Below, piece by piece: positions 19,073 to 29,511 of a stretch of DNA of 64,000 bases; position 1 is the stretch's first letter, and the number at the start of each line of letters is the position of its first letter. The notes under the pieces are model-generated. The model saw only the letters and a list, made by a program, of their open reading frames with translations, had not been told where the DNA came from and ran no database searches. Source of the DNA: Endozoicomonas gorgoniicola (lineage in GTDB: Bacteria > Pseudomonadota > Gammaproteobacteria > Pseudomonadales > Endozoicomonadaceae); assembly GCF_025562715.2 (NCBI RefSeq), contig NZ_JAPFCC010000001.1:5011501-5075500 (forward strand). The letters run 5' to 3'. A program made the position numbers and the translations under genes.

Positions 19073-20236
19073 TTATCGAATCCTCAGGAAGCCCCCCGGC
19101 ACCAACTTTACCAGCCCCTCCATTTCCAGCTCTGTCAGAACCACCGACAGTTCTTCGCAGGGCAGTCCTGATACCTGACTGAGCAAGTCCATACTGGCCA
19201 CATCAAAACCCATGCAGTCCAGAACATGCAGATGCTGACTGTTAATCACATCGCTGACTATTTCTGGTTCAGCTTCTGCTTCCTCCAGCATTGGCTCAAG
19301 CAGGGGCTGAAGTTCAACCAGTATATCTTCATGGTTTTCTACCAGAACCGCGCCTTCCCGCAATAACTGGTGACAGCCTTTAGAGAGAGGGTTTAGCACT
19401 GAGCCGGGAACCGCAAATACATCTCGCCCCTGTTCCGCAGCCAGACGGGCAGAAATCAATGAACCACTTTTCTGCTCGGCTTCAACCACCAGAACACCAA
19501 GAGACAGCCCACTGATGATGCGGTTACGTCTGGGAAAGTGTCCGGGGCTGGGAGATGTTCCCAGGGGGAACTCACTGACAATGGCTCCCTGCTGGGCAAT
19601 CAGGGAATAAAGATTACGGTGGTTTCGGGGATAAACCTGGTCAACGCCTGTCCCCAGAACAGCCACCGTACTGCCGTAACTGCTTAAAACACCCTGATGA
19701 GCTGCTGCGTCAATACCCAGCGCCAGACCGCTGGTAATAACCAGACCACTTTTACCCAGTTCAAGGGCAAGATCATAAGCCAGCCTGCACCCCGGTGGGG
19801 TAGGGCGACGACTACCGACGATTGCCAGCTGCGGTTCTGACAGCAGTTTTGGGTTACCAATCACATACAGCAGTGGTGGCGCATCCGGGATCTCTTTTAA
19901 TCGGGCGGGATAATCCGGACAGTTAACACTGAGAATATGGTGGGCTTCACTGGATTCCAGCCAGTTGCGCGTATAGTTAAGCCGCTCACTGATATCAGGA
20001 GTTTCCGGATTTCCGGCAATATGCTGTGCAAGCTTATCGGGTAAACCAGCTTTGAGTTGCTGATAGGAGGCTGAAAGGATGGCTTCCGGATGACCAAATT
20101 CTTTGAGCAGTGACCGATAACGAACAGCACCCAGTCCGGGAATAAATGAAAGCAGCAACCATTGACTCAGTTGCTGCCATTCCTGCTGTTGCGATGCCTC
20201 ATGTTCGGCATTCTGCCTGGTCAGTTCAAGGGTCAT
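19073..20236 (-). CDS. dprA: DNA-processing protein DprA
   Basis: Loads RecA on incoming single-stranded DNA during natural transformation. The 387-residue protein has an N-terminal SAM-like region, the Rossmann-type core with AIVGSRRPTPPG, ITSGLALGIDAAAHQGVL, TVAVLGTGVDQVYPRNH, SEFPLGTSPSPGHFPRRNRIISGLS and VVEAEQKSGSLISARLAAEQGRDVFAVPGS. A C-terminal winged-helix domain ends in VPGGFLRIR. It overlaps the LysM gene by four bases on the same strand (ATGA), as in Pseudomonas. Presence of dprA is compatible with competence but does not prove it. Confidence 0.95.
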   Translation of the reverse strand: MTLELTRQNAEHEASQQQEWQQLSQWLLLSFIPGLGAVRYRSLLKEFGHPEAILSASYQQLKAGLPDKLAQHIAGNPETPDISERLNYTRNWLESSEAHHILSVNCPDYPARLKEIPDAPPLLYVIGNPKLLSEPQLAIVGSRRPTPPGCRLAYDLALELGKSGLVITSGLALGIDAAAHQGVLSSYGSTVAVLGTGVDQVYPRNHRNLYSLIAQQGAIVSEFPLGTSPSPGHFPRRNRIISGLSLGVLVVEAEQKSGSLISARLAAEQGRDVFAVPGSVLNPLSKGCHQLLREGAVLVENHEDILVELQPLLEPMLEEAEAEPEIVSDVINSQHLHVLDCMGFDVASMDLLSQVSGLPCEELSVVLTELEMEGLVKLVPGGFLRIR

Positions 20237-21267
20237 TCCGGACTCTTTATGTTATCCCCAATACTGATATCTTCGTTTGCTGACAGTACAATACCATAGC
20301 TCAATTTTTCGAACGGGCGATAAACCATTATCATTCCCACCCTCTCAGGTGGCAGCTGAACACTCTGTCCGGAAACCGGGTCTTTAACCTGCAAACTTTT
20401 ATGGACAGTCAGAAGGTCGCCCTGTTTTAAACCTTCCCGCAGGCCCTTATTGATGATAACCGTATTGAGTCGACCGACTCTGTCAACAGCATCAAGCACG
20501 GACACAACGGCTCCTTCCACAGGAGCATCCGGAGCGCGGGGAAAAAAGGTAGTCGTTTGCGAGAAGGTATCGGCGGGCAGCACCCGGTCACCGGCACGAA
20601 CCTCCCTGTTACTGTTAATCAGCCTGAGCGTGGCAACATCGCTGGAGGCTTTAACCATTGCCGCGTTGGCAATATCTATCGCCACTACGCCCAGCAGCTC
20701 ACCACTGGCAGGGTCGGAAATCATTTTGCCCGAACGGTAAACCCCAAGGGTTCGTCCATACAGAGCCTTCACCTGTCCTCTGGCATAAATCCGGTCTCCT
20801 GTACCGGCGATAATTCTCTGCTGTTTGGTCGCAAATACATAGGGAGCCGCCTCCATTTCCTGCATATTATTAAATATCCGGCTGCTGTTCAGGAAGGCGT
20901 CTATTGCCTGAAGGGGAATAGCAGGAATTGCAGATTCTGCCGGGAGAGTGCGAACTTTCGGGCTGAGTTTTATCGTCCGGCCGCTTTCACCTCGCCGTAC
21001 AATCGTCAGTCGTGGGCGACCATCGACATACACAAGACTGATGACATCTCCGGGGAAAATAAGATGCGGGTTATGAATCTGGGCATTCGCATGCCAGATT
21101 TCCGGCCACAGCCAGGGGCTTTTCAGGAATCGGTTGGATATATCCCACAGGGTATCGCCTCTGGTAACGATATATTCTCTTGGGGAATCGGATTTGATCG
21201 GACTTTCAAAGGCAAAACCCGATGTGGCAATACACGCTAGCAAAACCCCAAGAACGAAGCTTCTCAT
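20233..21267 (-). CDS. LysM-domain envelope protein (TsaP-like)
   Basis: A 344-residue exported protein: signal peptide MRSFVLGVLLACIATSGFAF, then one LysM domain (about 30-80, with VTRGDTLWDISNRFL and PHLIFPGDVI) and a long C-terminal region with FlgT-like features (RAGDRVLP, LREGLKQGDLLTV). In Pseudomonas the gene in this position, beside dprA and def, encodes TsaP, which anchors the type IV pilus secretin to peptidoglycan; the same role is likely but inferred from position and domain. It is transcribed with dprA and divergently from def. Confidence 0.85.
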   Translation of the reverse strand: MRSFVLGVLLACIATSGFAFESPIKSDSPREYIVTRGDTLWDISNRFLKSPWLWPEIWHANAQIHNPHLIFPGDVISLVYVDGRPRLTIVRRGESGRTIKLSPKVRTLPAESAIPAIPLQAIDAFLNSSRIFNNMQEMEAAPYVFATKQQRIIAGTGDRIYARGQVKALYGRTLGVYRSGKMISDPASGELLGVVAIDIANAAMVKASSDVATLRLINSNREVRAGDRVLPADTFSQTTTFFPRAPDAPVEGAVVSVLDAVDRVGRLNTVIINKGLREGLKQGDLLTVHKSLQVKDPVSGQSVQLPPERVGMIMVYRPFEKLSYGIVLSANEDISIGDNIKSPE

Positions 21268-21533
21268 GTCAGAGCGACCCTTGATTTTTTATTTTTATCA
21301 TTGCCCGAAGTGCATCAATTAGCGCTCAAATTGAGCAATGAATGTTATCTACAGTTTCGACCAGAGTACCTCTTTCTGAATATGCATACGCTTTTGCTGT
21401 TACCAGAGGTCTACCTGATGATTTCTTATGCGGGGGATACAGGCTGATGAGTATTAATGTACTTAAAACTACCTATATACCAAAAAGATATTTAAAATTA
21501 TTTTCTAATCAATTTTTTCTATCAGAGACTCTC
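21268..21533. promoter_or_regulatory. Divergent region between the LysM gene and def
   Basis: Contains outward promoters for both genes. The stretch 21475-21515 is very AT-rich and lies just upstream of def. An open frame joins this region to def, but conserved sequence starts only at 21534. Confidence 0.4.
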
Positions 21534-22043
21534 ATGGCACTGCTCGATATTCTGGAATACCCTGACGAAAGACTGCGCACCATCGCCAAACCAATCAGTG
21601 AAGTGAACGATGATGTTCGCAAGATCGTTGATGACATGCTGGAAACCATGTACAACGCCAAAGGCGTTGGTCTGGCTGCCACTCAGGTGAATATCCACCA
21701 GCGCATCGTGGTGATGGACTTCTCTAAAGACAATAGCGAGCCTCTGGTACTGATTAACCCAACATTTGAATCCCTGACAGAAGAATTGACTGATATCTCC
21801 GAAGGCTGTTTATCGGTACCGGGTGTGTTTGAGTTGCTGGATCGTCCTGCCTCCGTGCGCCTGACGGCTCTGGATCGTGATGGTAATGAGTATTCTATGG
21901 ATTTCGACGGTCTGGCAGCCGTGTGCGTTCAGCACGAAATCGATCACCTGAATGGCAAGCTGTTTGTGGATTACCTGTCCAAACTGAAGCAGGATCGTAT
22001 TCGCAAGAAGATGGTCAAGCATAAGCGCCTGACTGTCGCCTGA
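21534..22043 (+). CDS. def: Peptide deformylase Def
   Basis: Removes the N-formyl group from nascent proteins using a bound metal ion. All three metal motifs are intact: [15 protein letters not shown] (Cys ligand) and HEIDHLNG (two His and catalytic Glu). Start 21534 gives the canonical [15 protein letters not shown] and a length of 169 residues, equal to E. coli Def; upstream in-frame codons to 21342 are not conserved. In most relatives fmt follows directly, but here a 1.65-kb unrelated gene sits between them. Confidence 0.96.
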   Translation: MALLDILEYPDERLRTIAKPISEVNDDVRKIVDDMLETMYNAKGVGLAATQVNIHQRIVVMDFSKDNSEPLVLINPTFESLTEELTDISEGCLSVPGVFELLDRPASVRLTALDRDGNEYSMDFDGLAAVCVQHEIDHLNGKLFVDYLSKLKQDRIRKKMVKHKRLTVA

Positions 22044-22137
22044 CTATTGCCTGACAATCGTCTGACTGTTAGCCCGGCATGATTTAATAGACTTGAGTCA
22101 TGCCGATAGTATCTACAGAAAAACTGTGGATGCATCA

Positions 22138-23790
22138 ATGATAAAAAAAATATTACCAACCATAATACTTTACCTTTTTGTTTTACCTCTGGTTGCAGAG
22201 GATAACCCTATAAGCAAAAACAAAGAAAATATAATTCTTATGGCAGCAAGTGCCTCAGAAGGGCTAGGTGACTACGCATACGGCGTCAAAATATACCATC
22301 TGCTGAATACAAAAATAACGGATGCAAATGTCGGCTTAATTCTCTATGGAGAACCTCATAAGAAAGAAGCTGTATTAAAAATATATTCTAAAGAGTTTGA
22401 AGAAAATTCTGTCATCTGGATTACAAATACAGACTCAGGAGAAGCCAGGCCCTCGATAAATCCGGACGAAGAAAGCTTATTATCTCGATTTTTAGAAGGA
22501 AAGAACGCCACCAATACCGTTCTGGCTCATGTTGGTTCAAATCCAGAAAATTTATTTCCTGTGAAATACCTGAATGGTTTGGACCTCTCTGTAAAGCTCA
22601 ACATTACTGAAATGTTTTACTGTGATGGAAACCCCGGTATGTCGATAGCTTCAGAAGCCATATCGGGCTTGAACGATAGCTGGCATCTGGAGAATAGCGA
22701 CCTGTCACTCCTCAAAAAGTATTGGTGGTTTACTGCTGATGTTTTTGAAGATGAAAGCGACAATGATGATCTGGAAAATGATGATCTGGAAAATGAAACC
22801 CATACAGAAAGCGATAGCGATCTCAGGATGAATTTACTGGGAGAAAACAATTATTCTTTCGGGGTAAAGTCAAAACACTCAAATAATGTCAATTCTTTTT
22901 GTGAAGACAACCACTCATTAAACTCTTATTTCTCATATAATGGACAGACATCAGGGGAACAAAAAATAGGCTTATTGCTCTCTGAAAGCCAAAAGAGAAT
23001 GGTTGAAAATTTCTCAGAAATCAGTATTCCAAAACTATACGAAACCGTTCCGGAAAATGCCTTCAAATCAAATCATGAATTTTTAAAAATCTTATCAGGG
23101 AAAGACAGTACCGAAGACCAAATAAAATGGCTGCAAAACGATGGCTCTTATTTTTTCAGTTATATGCACGATGACCTGTCAAAATTAGACTTTATATCAA
23201 CTACATTGCCCATTGCTGATCCGACAAAGGACATTAAGTATGTAACAAGCTTTCAAAGACTTGAAAAATACTTTGCAAATCCAGAACTCAAAGAATTAAT
23301 AAAAACCTTACTGAATAGAATTATGGAAGACAACTCTATTCAACGGATTGTATTTTGGTCAGGCAATGATAATAGCTCCACAGAATATATACACCCAACT
23401 CAGAAAGGACGTACTTTATGGCTGATCAACCCTTTTCCAATAAGCAAGCCACTACTGGACTTGATTGCCATTGCATCCAGTCAGCCGGTTGCCGGGTGTA
23501 CAGGAGATCACAGCTTTTATGACATCGTTTCCATAGGAAAATTACCTTACTACGAAAGAGTTCCTCATATATCGGTTCTTCCTATTGAGCTATCAGATAT
23601 GTCTGAGGATGAGCAGCTGATGACACTCTCAGATTACTTCGATACATTTTCTTCTACAGAGAAAACCAAACTGCTCAAACAGAAAAAAACGTTCGTAGAA
23701 TGGCAAAAGTTCAGAAAACAGCTGTGGCAAAATAATAATGGAAGCACAGCATTAATCGAACTGTTTGAAGACGCTCTCTCAGACCTCTAA
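22138..23790 (+). CDS. Exported protein of unknown function, possible GT-B glycosyltransferase
   Basis: No family is recognised with confidence for this 550-residue protein. The start at 22138 gives a clear signal peptide (MIKKILPTIILYLFVLPLVAED). The remainder looks like a GT-B fold: an early nucleotide-type loop ILMAASASEGLGDYAYG (about residues 30-48), a mid-protein acidic repeat and a late GCTGDHSF...GKLPYYE block (about 453-474). The late block resembles sugar-nucleotide-binding ends of GT-B enzymes, including the GEDSF region of EarP. Base composition is clearly more AT-rich than def and fmt on either side, and a 15-bp tandem repeat lies at 22762-22791. It is therefore probably acquired. 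An exported glycosyltransferase would be unusual, so the fold assignment is tentative. Confidence 0.6.
   Translation: MIKKILPTIILYLFVLPLVAEDNPISKNKENIILMAASASEGLGDYAYGVKIYHLLNTKITDANVGLILYGEPHKKEAVLKIYSKEFEENSVIWITNTDSGEARPSINPDEESLLSRFLEGKNATNTVLAHVGSNPENLFPVKYLNGLDLSVKLNITEMFYCDGNPGMSIASEAISGLNDSWHLENSDLSLLKKYWWFTADVFEDESDNDDLENDDLENETHTESDSDLRMNLLGENNYSFGVKSKHSNNVNSFCEDNHSLNSYFSYNGQTSGEQKIGLLLSESQKRMVENFSEISIPKLYETVPENAFKSNHEFLKILSGKDSTEDQIKWLQNDGSYFFSYMHDDLSKLDFISTTLPIADPTKDIKYVTSFQRLEKYFANPELKELIKTLLNRIMEDNSIQRIVFWSGNDNSSTEYIHPTQKGRTLWLINPFPISKPLLDLIAIASSQPVAGCTGDHSFYDIVSIGKLPYYERVPHISVLPIELSDMSEDEQLMTLSDYFDTFSSTEKTKLLKQKKTFVEWQKFRKQLWQNNNGSTALIELFEDALSDL
22762..22791 (+). repeat. Two-copy 15-bp tandem repeat inside a coding region
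   Basis: AATGATGATCTGGAA occurs twice in a row, encoding repeated NDDLE units in an acidic stretch of the exported protein. Confidence 0.8.
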
Positions 23791-23926
23791 CAAACACAGC
23801 TGTACTAGTGTACCTCATACTCTGCCACAACCAGGATTTTACTCTCTGTAGCAGTTTCCTTATCATTCATCGTCATCTCTTATATCTCCGCTGCTGCGGA
23901 GCCATTCATAAGTCCCGAATATCGAA

Positions 23927-24883
23927 ATGAAAAGCCTGAAAATCGTCTTTGCCGGTACGCCGGAGTTTGCCAGTGCGCATCTGCAAGCTGTACTCGATAC
24001 ACATCATGAAGTCATTGCTGTCTACACACAGCCAGACCGCCCGGCCGGGCGGGGACGCAAACTGAAGCCAGGCCCGGTGAAAGCGCTGGCACAACAGCAC
24101 AACATTCCGGTTTACCAGCCAAAGACACTGCGTGATGAAGCCGCACAGCAGGAACTGGCAGACCTGAACGCCGATCTGATGATCGTTGTCGCTTACGGAC
24201 TGATACTGCCTCAGGCCGTTCTGGATACCCCAAAACACGGCTGCATCAATGTGCATGGCTCTATTCTGCCTCGCTGGCGCGGTGCAGCCCCTGTTCAGCG
24301 GGCGATTGCAGCCGGTGATAAAGAATCCGGCGTCACGATTATGCAAATGGATGCCGGACTGGATACGGGTGACATGCTGATCAAGGCTCACTGCCCAATC
24401 AATGAATCGGATACCTCTTCAGACCTGCACGACCGCCTTATTGAAGTGGGTCAGCCAGCATTGGTCGCAGCGCTTGACGGGATTGCCGAAGACGCTCTGA
24501 TCGCTGAAAAGCAAGATGATGCTGAGGCGTGCTATGCCCACAAGATGAGTAAGGAAGAAGCCCGGATTGACTGGAGCCGCCCGGTTTCAGAACTGCACAA
24601 TCTGGTGCGGGCATTCAACCCCTGGCCTGTTGCAACCGCCGAATTTGAGGGTTTGGCGATTCGGATCTGGGAAGCCAGCCTCGTAGATGACGCTGTCACT
24701 AACGAGTCAGAAAAAGAGCCTGGCACCCTGCTCAGAGCCCAAAAGAAAGGGCTGGATATCGCTTGTCAAAGCGGTATCCTGCGCGTTACCAAAGTACAAC
24801 TTCCCGGTAGCAAAGCTATGTCTGTCAGCGACCTGCTGAATAGCAAAAAAGAGTTGTTCACAGCCGGAAAACGGTTCAGCTAA
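23927..24883 (+). CDS. fmt: Methionyl-tRNA formyltransferase Fmt
   Basis: Formylates initiator Met-tRNA with 10-formyl-tetrahydrofolate. The core has [25 protein letters not shown], the catalytic region [22 protein letters not shown] and [22 protein letters not shown]; the C-terminal tRNA-binding domain begins near residue 205. Length 318 residues (E. coli 315). The stop overlaps the rsmB start by one base (TAATG), so fmt-rsmB are coupled and trkA follows 12 bases later. Confidence 0.97.
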   Translation: MKSLKIVFAGTPEFASAHLQAVLDTHHEVIAVYTQPDRPAGRGRKLKPGPVKALAQQHNIPVYQPKTLRDEAAQQELADLNADLMIVVAYGLILPQAVLDTPKHGCINVHGSILPRWRGAAPVQRAIAAGDKESGVTIMQMDAGLDTGDMLIKAHCPINESDTSSDLHDRLIEVGQPALVAALDGIAEDALIAEKQDDAEACYAHKMSKEEARIDWSRPVSELHNLVRAFNPWPVATAEFEGLAIRIWEASLVDDAVTNESEKEPGTLLRAQKKGLDIACQSGILRVTKVQLPGSKAMSVSDLLNSKKELFTAGKRFS

Positions 24884-26205
24884 TGGCCAGAAAATCTTCT
24901 GTAAGGCTGGCCGCAGCCACTGCCGTTACCAGGGTCGTATCCGGTGAATCCCTGAGTCAGGTTCTGCCTGATCTGCAGGAAACCTTGCCAAAAAAAGATC
25001 AGGCTCTATTGGCCGAACTCTGTTACGGCACACTGCGTTACTACTTCCGCCTCAGTGCCTGGCTGAACAAGCTGGTTGATAAACCGCTCAAAAAGAAAGA
25101 GCAGGTGATACACAGCCTGATTCTGGTGGGATTGTACCAACTGTTCTACACCCGCATTCCGGCACACGCCGCCATCGGAGAAACCGTTCAGGTGACGCGC
25201 AGCATGGGCAAAGCCTGGGCGAGAGGGCTGGTTAATGGTGTTCTGCGTAATGCCCAGCGTAATAGTGACGAGTTGAACGATCTGGACGATCAGGACAGCG
25301 ATCATTTCGATGAAATCTGCGCCAACGCCCATCCGGCATGGTTAATCGGTAAGTTGAAAAAAGGCTGGCCAGAACACTGGCAGGGTATTCTCAAGGCGAA
25401 CAACAGCCAGCCCCCCATGACTCTGCGGGTCAATCAGAAACACCTGTCCCGTGATCGCTATCTGAAAAAGTTGCTGGATCATTGCATTCAGGCTTCACCG
25501 TCCACTACTGCTCCCCAGGCCATCACTCTGGCGAAGCCAGTGCCTGTGGATGAGCTGCCAGGCTTTGCTGAGGGCTGGGTTAGCGTTCAGGATGAATCTG
25601 CGCAACTGGCTGGTGTCTTGATTGATACAAAATCTGGCGAAAAGGTTCTCGACGCCTGCTGTGCTCCGGGAGGTAAAACCTGCCACCTGCTTGAGTTAAA
25701 CGACGGTATAAAGCTTGATGCACTGGATGTGGATAACAAGCGACTGGCAAGGGTTCAGGAAAACCTTGATCGTATCGGCTTATCCGCCCGCCTGATGCAT
25801 GGCGATGGTACACAGCCTGAGCAGTGGTGGGACAATCAACTGTACGACCATATTCTGCTGGATGCTCCCTGTTCAGCAACAGGTGTTATACGTCGTCACC
25901 CTGACATCAAGCTACTGCGTCAACCAGAAGACATTGATGCACTGGCCCGGTTACAACAACGCATTCTCAATACCATGTGGACATTGCTGAAACCGGGCGG
26001 CACTCTGTTATACGCCACCTGTTCAGTCATGCCGGCAGAAAACAGCAAACAGGTTGAAGCATTTCTGAGCAGCCACCCGGACGCCTGCCTGCAAACCATT
26101 GAAGGTCACTGGGGTCATGACACCGGGTTTGGACGACAGATTTTTCCCGGCAGCGGGGACGGATTCTTTTACAGCCTGATTAAAAAACAGGCACAGGGCA
26201 GTTAA
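24883..26205 (+). CDS. rsmB: 16S rRNA (cytosine-967 C5) methyltransferase RsmB
   Basis: SAM-dependent m5C methyltransferase acting on 16S rRNA position 967. A NusB-like RNA-binding domain (about 1-145) precedes the Rossmann methyltransferase: VLDACCAPGGKTCHLLEL for SAM, LLDAPCSATGVIRRHPDIK with the proline-cysteine motif IV, and LLYATCSVMPAEN with the catalytic cysteine motif VI. Length 440 residues (E. coli 429). It is the middle gene of fmt-rsmB-trkA. Confidence 0.97.
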   Translation: MARKSSVRLAAATAVTRVVSGESLSQVLPDLQETLPKKDQALLAELCYGTLRYYFRLSAWLNKLVDKPLKKKEQVIHSLILVGLYQLFYTRIPAHAAIGETVQVTRSMGKAWARGLVNGVLRNAQRNSDELNDLDDQDSDHFDEICANAHPAWLIGKLKKGWPEHWQGILKANNSQPPMTLRVNQKHLSRDRYLKKLLDHCIQASPSTTAPQAITLAKPVPVDELPGFAEGWVSVQDESAQLAGVLIDTKSGEKVLDACCAPGGKTCHLLELNDGIKLDALDVDNKRLARVQENLDRIGLSARLMHGDGTQPEQWWDNQLYDHILLDAPCSATGVIRRHPDIKLLRQPEDIDALARLQQRILNTMWTLLKPGGTLLYATCSVMPAENSKQVEAFLSSHPDACLQTIEGHWGHDTGFGRQIFPGSGDGFFYSLIKKQAQGS

Positions 26206-26217
26206 GGATACTGATGC

Positions 26218-27591
26218 ATGAAGATTATCATTCTTGGGGCAGGTCAGGTCGGTGGTACTCTCGCTGAAAACCTTGCCAGCGAGGAAAACGATATAACGGT
26301 GGTCGATACCAATGGTGAACGACTCCGGGAGCTGCAGGACAGAATTGATATTCGAACCATACAGGGAATGGCATCCTTCCCCTCAGTGCTCAAGCAGGCC
26401 GGGGCTGATGAAGCGGATATGCTGGTTGCCGTCACCAACAGTGACGAAGTCAACATGATCTCATGCCAGATTGCCTACACCATGTTTCATACACCTGCCA
26501 AAATTGCCCGAATCCGACAGGCAGCGTATCTGAGCAGAGACAACCTGTTTGGTGACGATGCTCTGCCGGTAGACGTCCTGATCAGTCCGGAGCAAGTGGT
26601 GACTAACTACATCAGACGCTTACTGGAACGCCCCGGGGCTTTGCAGGTTCTGGATTTTGCCGGAGGGCGCGCCCAGCTTGTGGCTATGAAAGCATACTAC
26701 GGCGGTCCGCTGGTTGGTCAGGAGCTGCGCTATCTGAAAGAGCATATGCCAAACGTCGAGAGTCGTGTGGCTGCCATTTTCCGCCGGGGTCAGCCGATTA
26801 TGCCCAAGGGGACAACGGTTCTGGAAGCAGACGATGAAGTCTTTTTTATTGCCGACCGTCGTCATATTCGTGATGTGATGAGCGAGATGCAGCGTCTGGA
26901 TGACGATTACAAACGTATTATTATTGCCGGGGGCGGCAATATCGGTTTGCGGCTGGCGCAATCGGCGGAAAATGATTATAAGGTTAAAATCATTGAGCGC
27001 AGTATGTCACGCTGCCAGTTCCTGTCGGAAACGCTGACCAAGGCCATGGTTTTTAACGGCAATGCTTCCGATAAAGAGTTACTGATCGCAGAGAATATTG
27101 AAGAAACGGATGTATTCTGCGCTCTGACCAACGATGACGAAGCCAACGTTATGGCGGCCATGCTTGCCAAAAGGCTCGGTGCCCGCAAGGTGATGGCACT
27201 GATCAACAACCCTGCCTACGTTGACCTGGTACAGGGGGGTGAAATTGATATTGCGCTGTCACCTCAGCTGGCGACAATTGGCAGCCTGTTGAAACATGTT
27301 CGCAAAGGTGATGTGGTCAACGTACACTCTCTGCGTCGTGGCGCCGCAGAGGCAATGGAAGCCATTGCCCATGGCGATGAAAGTTCTTCAAAGGTAGTAG
27401 GGCGCACCGTTCAGGAAGTAGAGCTGCCGCCTGGCACCACCATTGGCGCGATTGTCCGTAACGATGAGGTGTTGATTGCACATGACACGACTCGCATTGA
27501 GTCCGGCGATCATATTATTCTGTTCCTGACCAATAAAAAACGCATCCACGAAGTGGAACGACTTTTTCAGGTGGGTCTGGGATTTTTCTGA
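26218..27591 (+). CDS. trkA: Trk potassium uptake regulatory subunit TrkA
   Basis: Peripheral membrane protein that gates the TrkH potassium channel in response to nucleotides. It contains two tandem RCK modules: the first Rossmann loop is [13 protein letters not shown] (residues 7-19), the second [15 protein letters not shown] (about 233-247), each followed by a TrkA-C domain. Length 457 residues matches E. coli TrkA (458). A 13-bp hairpin lies just after the stop and trkH follows, so both K+ uptake components are adjacent. Confidence 0.97.
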   Translation: MKIIILGAGQVGGTLAENLASEENDITVVDTNGERLRELQDRIDIRTIQGMASFPSVLKQAGADEADMLVAVTNSDEVNMISCQIAYTMFHTPAKIARIRQAAYLSRDNLFGDDALPVDVLISPEQVVTNYIRRLLERPGALQVLDFAGGRAQLVAMKAYYGGPLVGQELRYLKEHMPNVESRVAAIFRRGQPIMPKGTTVLEADDEVFFIADRRHIRDVMSEMQRLDDDYKRIIIAGGGNIGLRLAQSAENDYKVKIIERSMSRCQFLSETLTKAMVFNGNASDKELLIAENIEETDVFCALTNDDEANVMAAMLAKRLGARKVMALINNPAYVDLVQGGEIDIALSPQLATIGSLLKHVRKGDVVNVHSLRRGAAEAMEAIAHGDESSSKVVGRTVQEVELPPGTTIGAIVRNDEVLIAHDTTRIESGDHIILFLTNKKRIHEVERLFQVGLGFF

Positions 27592-27605
27592 CTTTTAGCA
27601 CAATA

Positions 27606-27634
27606 CCGGGGCATTGAAACGTTCAATGCCCCGG
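27606..27634 (+). terminator. Strong hairpin between trkA and trkH
   Basis: CCGGGGCATTGAA pairs perfectly with TTCAATGCCCCGG around a 3-base loop. There is no T-run; an AAAAAAGG follows. It may partly terminate the fmt-rsmB-trkA message or protect its 3' end while trkH is expressed at a different level. Confidence 0.55.
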
Positions 27635-27707
27635 GCCTGATAAAAAAGGAGCACTGACTCCACTCAGGCCTTTGCATGGCAGCAAGAAAAACAAAAACAG
27701 GGGTTGT

Positions 27708-29156
27708 ATGCAATTCACAGTGGTCCTGCCCGTTCTGGGCTTCCTATTGATGGTATTCAGTCTGTCGAATATCCCGCCCATGATAGTCGCCTTAATCTAT
27801 GGCGAGACTGAGATTTCAATCTTTACCTTCACATTCTTCCTGACTTTGCTTGGCGGGCTGTCCATGTGGCTTCCCTACAGGAAGATACAGGGCAATATGA
27901 GAATCCGGGACGGTTTTGTCATTACGGTGCTGTTCTGGCTGGTTCTTGGACTGGTTGGCTCTTTGCCTTTTCTGATGATGAAAGTGCCTTCGTTGTCAGT
28001 GACTGATGCGATCTTTGAATCCATGTCAGGGCTGACCACCACCGGAGCGACCATTCTCACCGGGCTCGACGATATGCCACGTTCGATCCTGTTTTATCGC
28101 CAGCAGCTCCAGTGGTTTGGCGGGATGGGAATCATCGTTCTTGCCGTCGCCATCATGCCAATGCTGGGCATTGGCGGCATGCAGCTGTATCGCACGGAAA
28201 CCCCCGGGCCAGTAAAAGACACCAAGCTGACACCTCGTATCAAGGAAACCGCCAAAGCACTCTGGAAGCTTTATGTCGCCTTAACCGTCACCTGCGCCAT
28301 TGGCTATAAGCTGGCAGGCATGGACTGGTTCGATGCCATCAGCCACAGTTTCTCAACCGTTGCCATCGGTGGCTTCTCAACCCACGATGCCAGTATTGGT
28401 TATTTCCAGTCACCCCTGATTAATGGAATGACCACTGTCTTCATGTTTGTTGCGGGTATTAATTTTGCCCTGCATTTCTTTGCCTGGCGCAACAAAACCC
28501 TCTCCCATTATCCAGGGGACTCGGAAACCAAAGGGTATGTACTGATCCTCTTAACCGTTGCCCTGATTACGGTGCTGACCCTGTATCTGTCGGATACTTA
28601 TAGTCTCTGGAAAGCGGTTGAGTACGGTGTCTTTGAAGTGGTGTCAATTGCCACAACAACCGGTTATTCAAGCGCCGGTTTCTCAATCTGGCCTACCTTT
28701 CTGCCACTGTTGCTGTTTATTAACAGTTTTGTTGGGGGATGTTCCGGTTCAACAGCGGGCGGCATGAAAGTGGTGCGCATCATGCTCATCTTCAAACAGG
28801 GCATTCGGGAGTTACATCGCCTGGTTCATCCTAACGCAATTATTACGATCAAACTGGGTGGACAGCCGGTACACAGCCGGACAGGTGAGGCAGTCTGGGG
28901 ATTTTTTGCGACTTATGTATTTCTGCTGGTTGTCATGTTTCTGCTGTTGATGGCAACGGGGCTGGATATTGTAACCGCCTTTTCTACAGTAGCTTCCTGC
29001 ATGAACAACCTGGGTCCGGCGCTTGGCGAAGCAGCTGGCAACTATGAAAGTCTGCCCGATGTGGCTAAATGGATTCTGACCTTTGCCATGCTGCTGGGAA
29101 GGCTGGAAATATTTACTCTACTGGTACTTTTTACCCCGGTCTTCTGGCGTTATTAA
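27708..29156 (+). CDS. trkH: Trk potassium channel subunit TrkH
   Basis: Inner-membrane K+-translocating subunit with four repeated pore modules. Selectivity-filter glycines are in SGLTTTGAT, STVAIGGFSTHD, VSIATTTGYSSAG and TVASCMNNLGP. Conserved WFGGMGIIVLAVAIMP, GGMQLYR, FVGGCSGSTAGGMKV and the C-terminal LGRLEIFTLLVLFTP are present. Start ATG 27708, behind CAGGGG, gives 482 residues (E. coli 483); an in-frame TTG at 27672 is not conserved. TrkA is encoded just upstream. Confidence 0.97.
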   Translation: MQFTVVLPVLGFLLMVFSLSNIPPMIVALIYGETEISIFTFTFFLTLLGGLSMWLPYRKIQGNMRIRDGFVITVLFWLVLGLVGSLPFLMMKVPSLSVTDAIFESMSGLTTTGATILTGLDDMPRSILFYRQQLQWFGGMGIIVLAVAIMPMLGIGGMQLYRTETPGPVKDTKLTPRIKETAKALWKLYVALTVTCAIGYKLAGMDWFDAISHSFSTVAIGGFSTHDASIGYFQSPLINGMTTVFMFVAGINFALHFFAWRNKTLSHYPGDSETKGYVLILLTVALITVLTLYLSDTYSLWKAVEYGVFEVVSIATTTGYSSAGFSIWPTFLPLLLFINSFVGGCSGSTAGGMKVVRIMLIFKQGIRELHRLVHPNAIITIKLGGQPVHSRTGEAVWGFFATYVFLLVVMFLLLMATGLDIVTAFSTVASCMNNLGPALGEAAGNYESLPDVAKWILTFAMLLGRLEIFTLLVLFTPVFWRY

Positions 29157-29180
29157 ACCTAAAAGGCAACAGGTTCTAAT

Positions 29181-29498
29181 TCAGGGATGCGCCAGCCCCA
29201 GCATGGCAACAATTTGCTTTGGCTCTCTGGCCAGCAGGTTCAGCAATACACGAGCAGGGCCGTTCGGTTTGCGGTCGCCCCGCTCCCAATGGCGAAGGGT
29301 GGGGAGTTTTACGCCTACCGCCCGAGCAAACTCTTCCTGAGTCATGTCGAGCTGCTGGCGAATATCTTTGACATCCAGCGGGGATACGTCGTGGACAATG
29401 GCACCGCTTTGTTTGCCTTTGGTGAACTCAACAGCTTCGTCAAGCCCCTGCATGATGTCGTCGAAGACGCTGTGATTTGAATCTGGTGTGTGAGCCAT
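29181..29498 (-). CDS. HigA/NadS-type antitoxin (HTH)
   Basis: A 105-residue DNA-binding protein with a helix-turn-helix: DIRQQLDMTQEEFARAVGV then LRHWERGDRKPNGPARVLL, the pattern of antitoxins paired with HigB/RelE toxins. It would neutralise the toxin and repress the operon. It starts 13 bases after the end of the toxin reading frame, in the toxin-first order typical of this family. Because the toxin frame carries a stop codon, this may now be an orphan regulator. Function as antitoxin is family knowledge. Confidence 0.88.
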   Translation of the reverse strand: MAHTPDSNHSVFDDIMQGLDEAVEFTKGKQSGAIVHDVSPLDVKDIRQQLDMTQEEFARAVGVKLPTLRHWERGDRKPNGPARVLLNLLAREPKQIVAMLGLAHP

Positions 29499-29511
29499 GG
29501 TGTTTCTCCCT

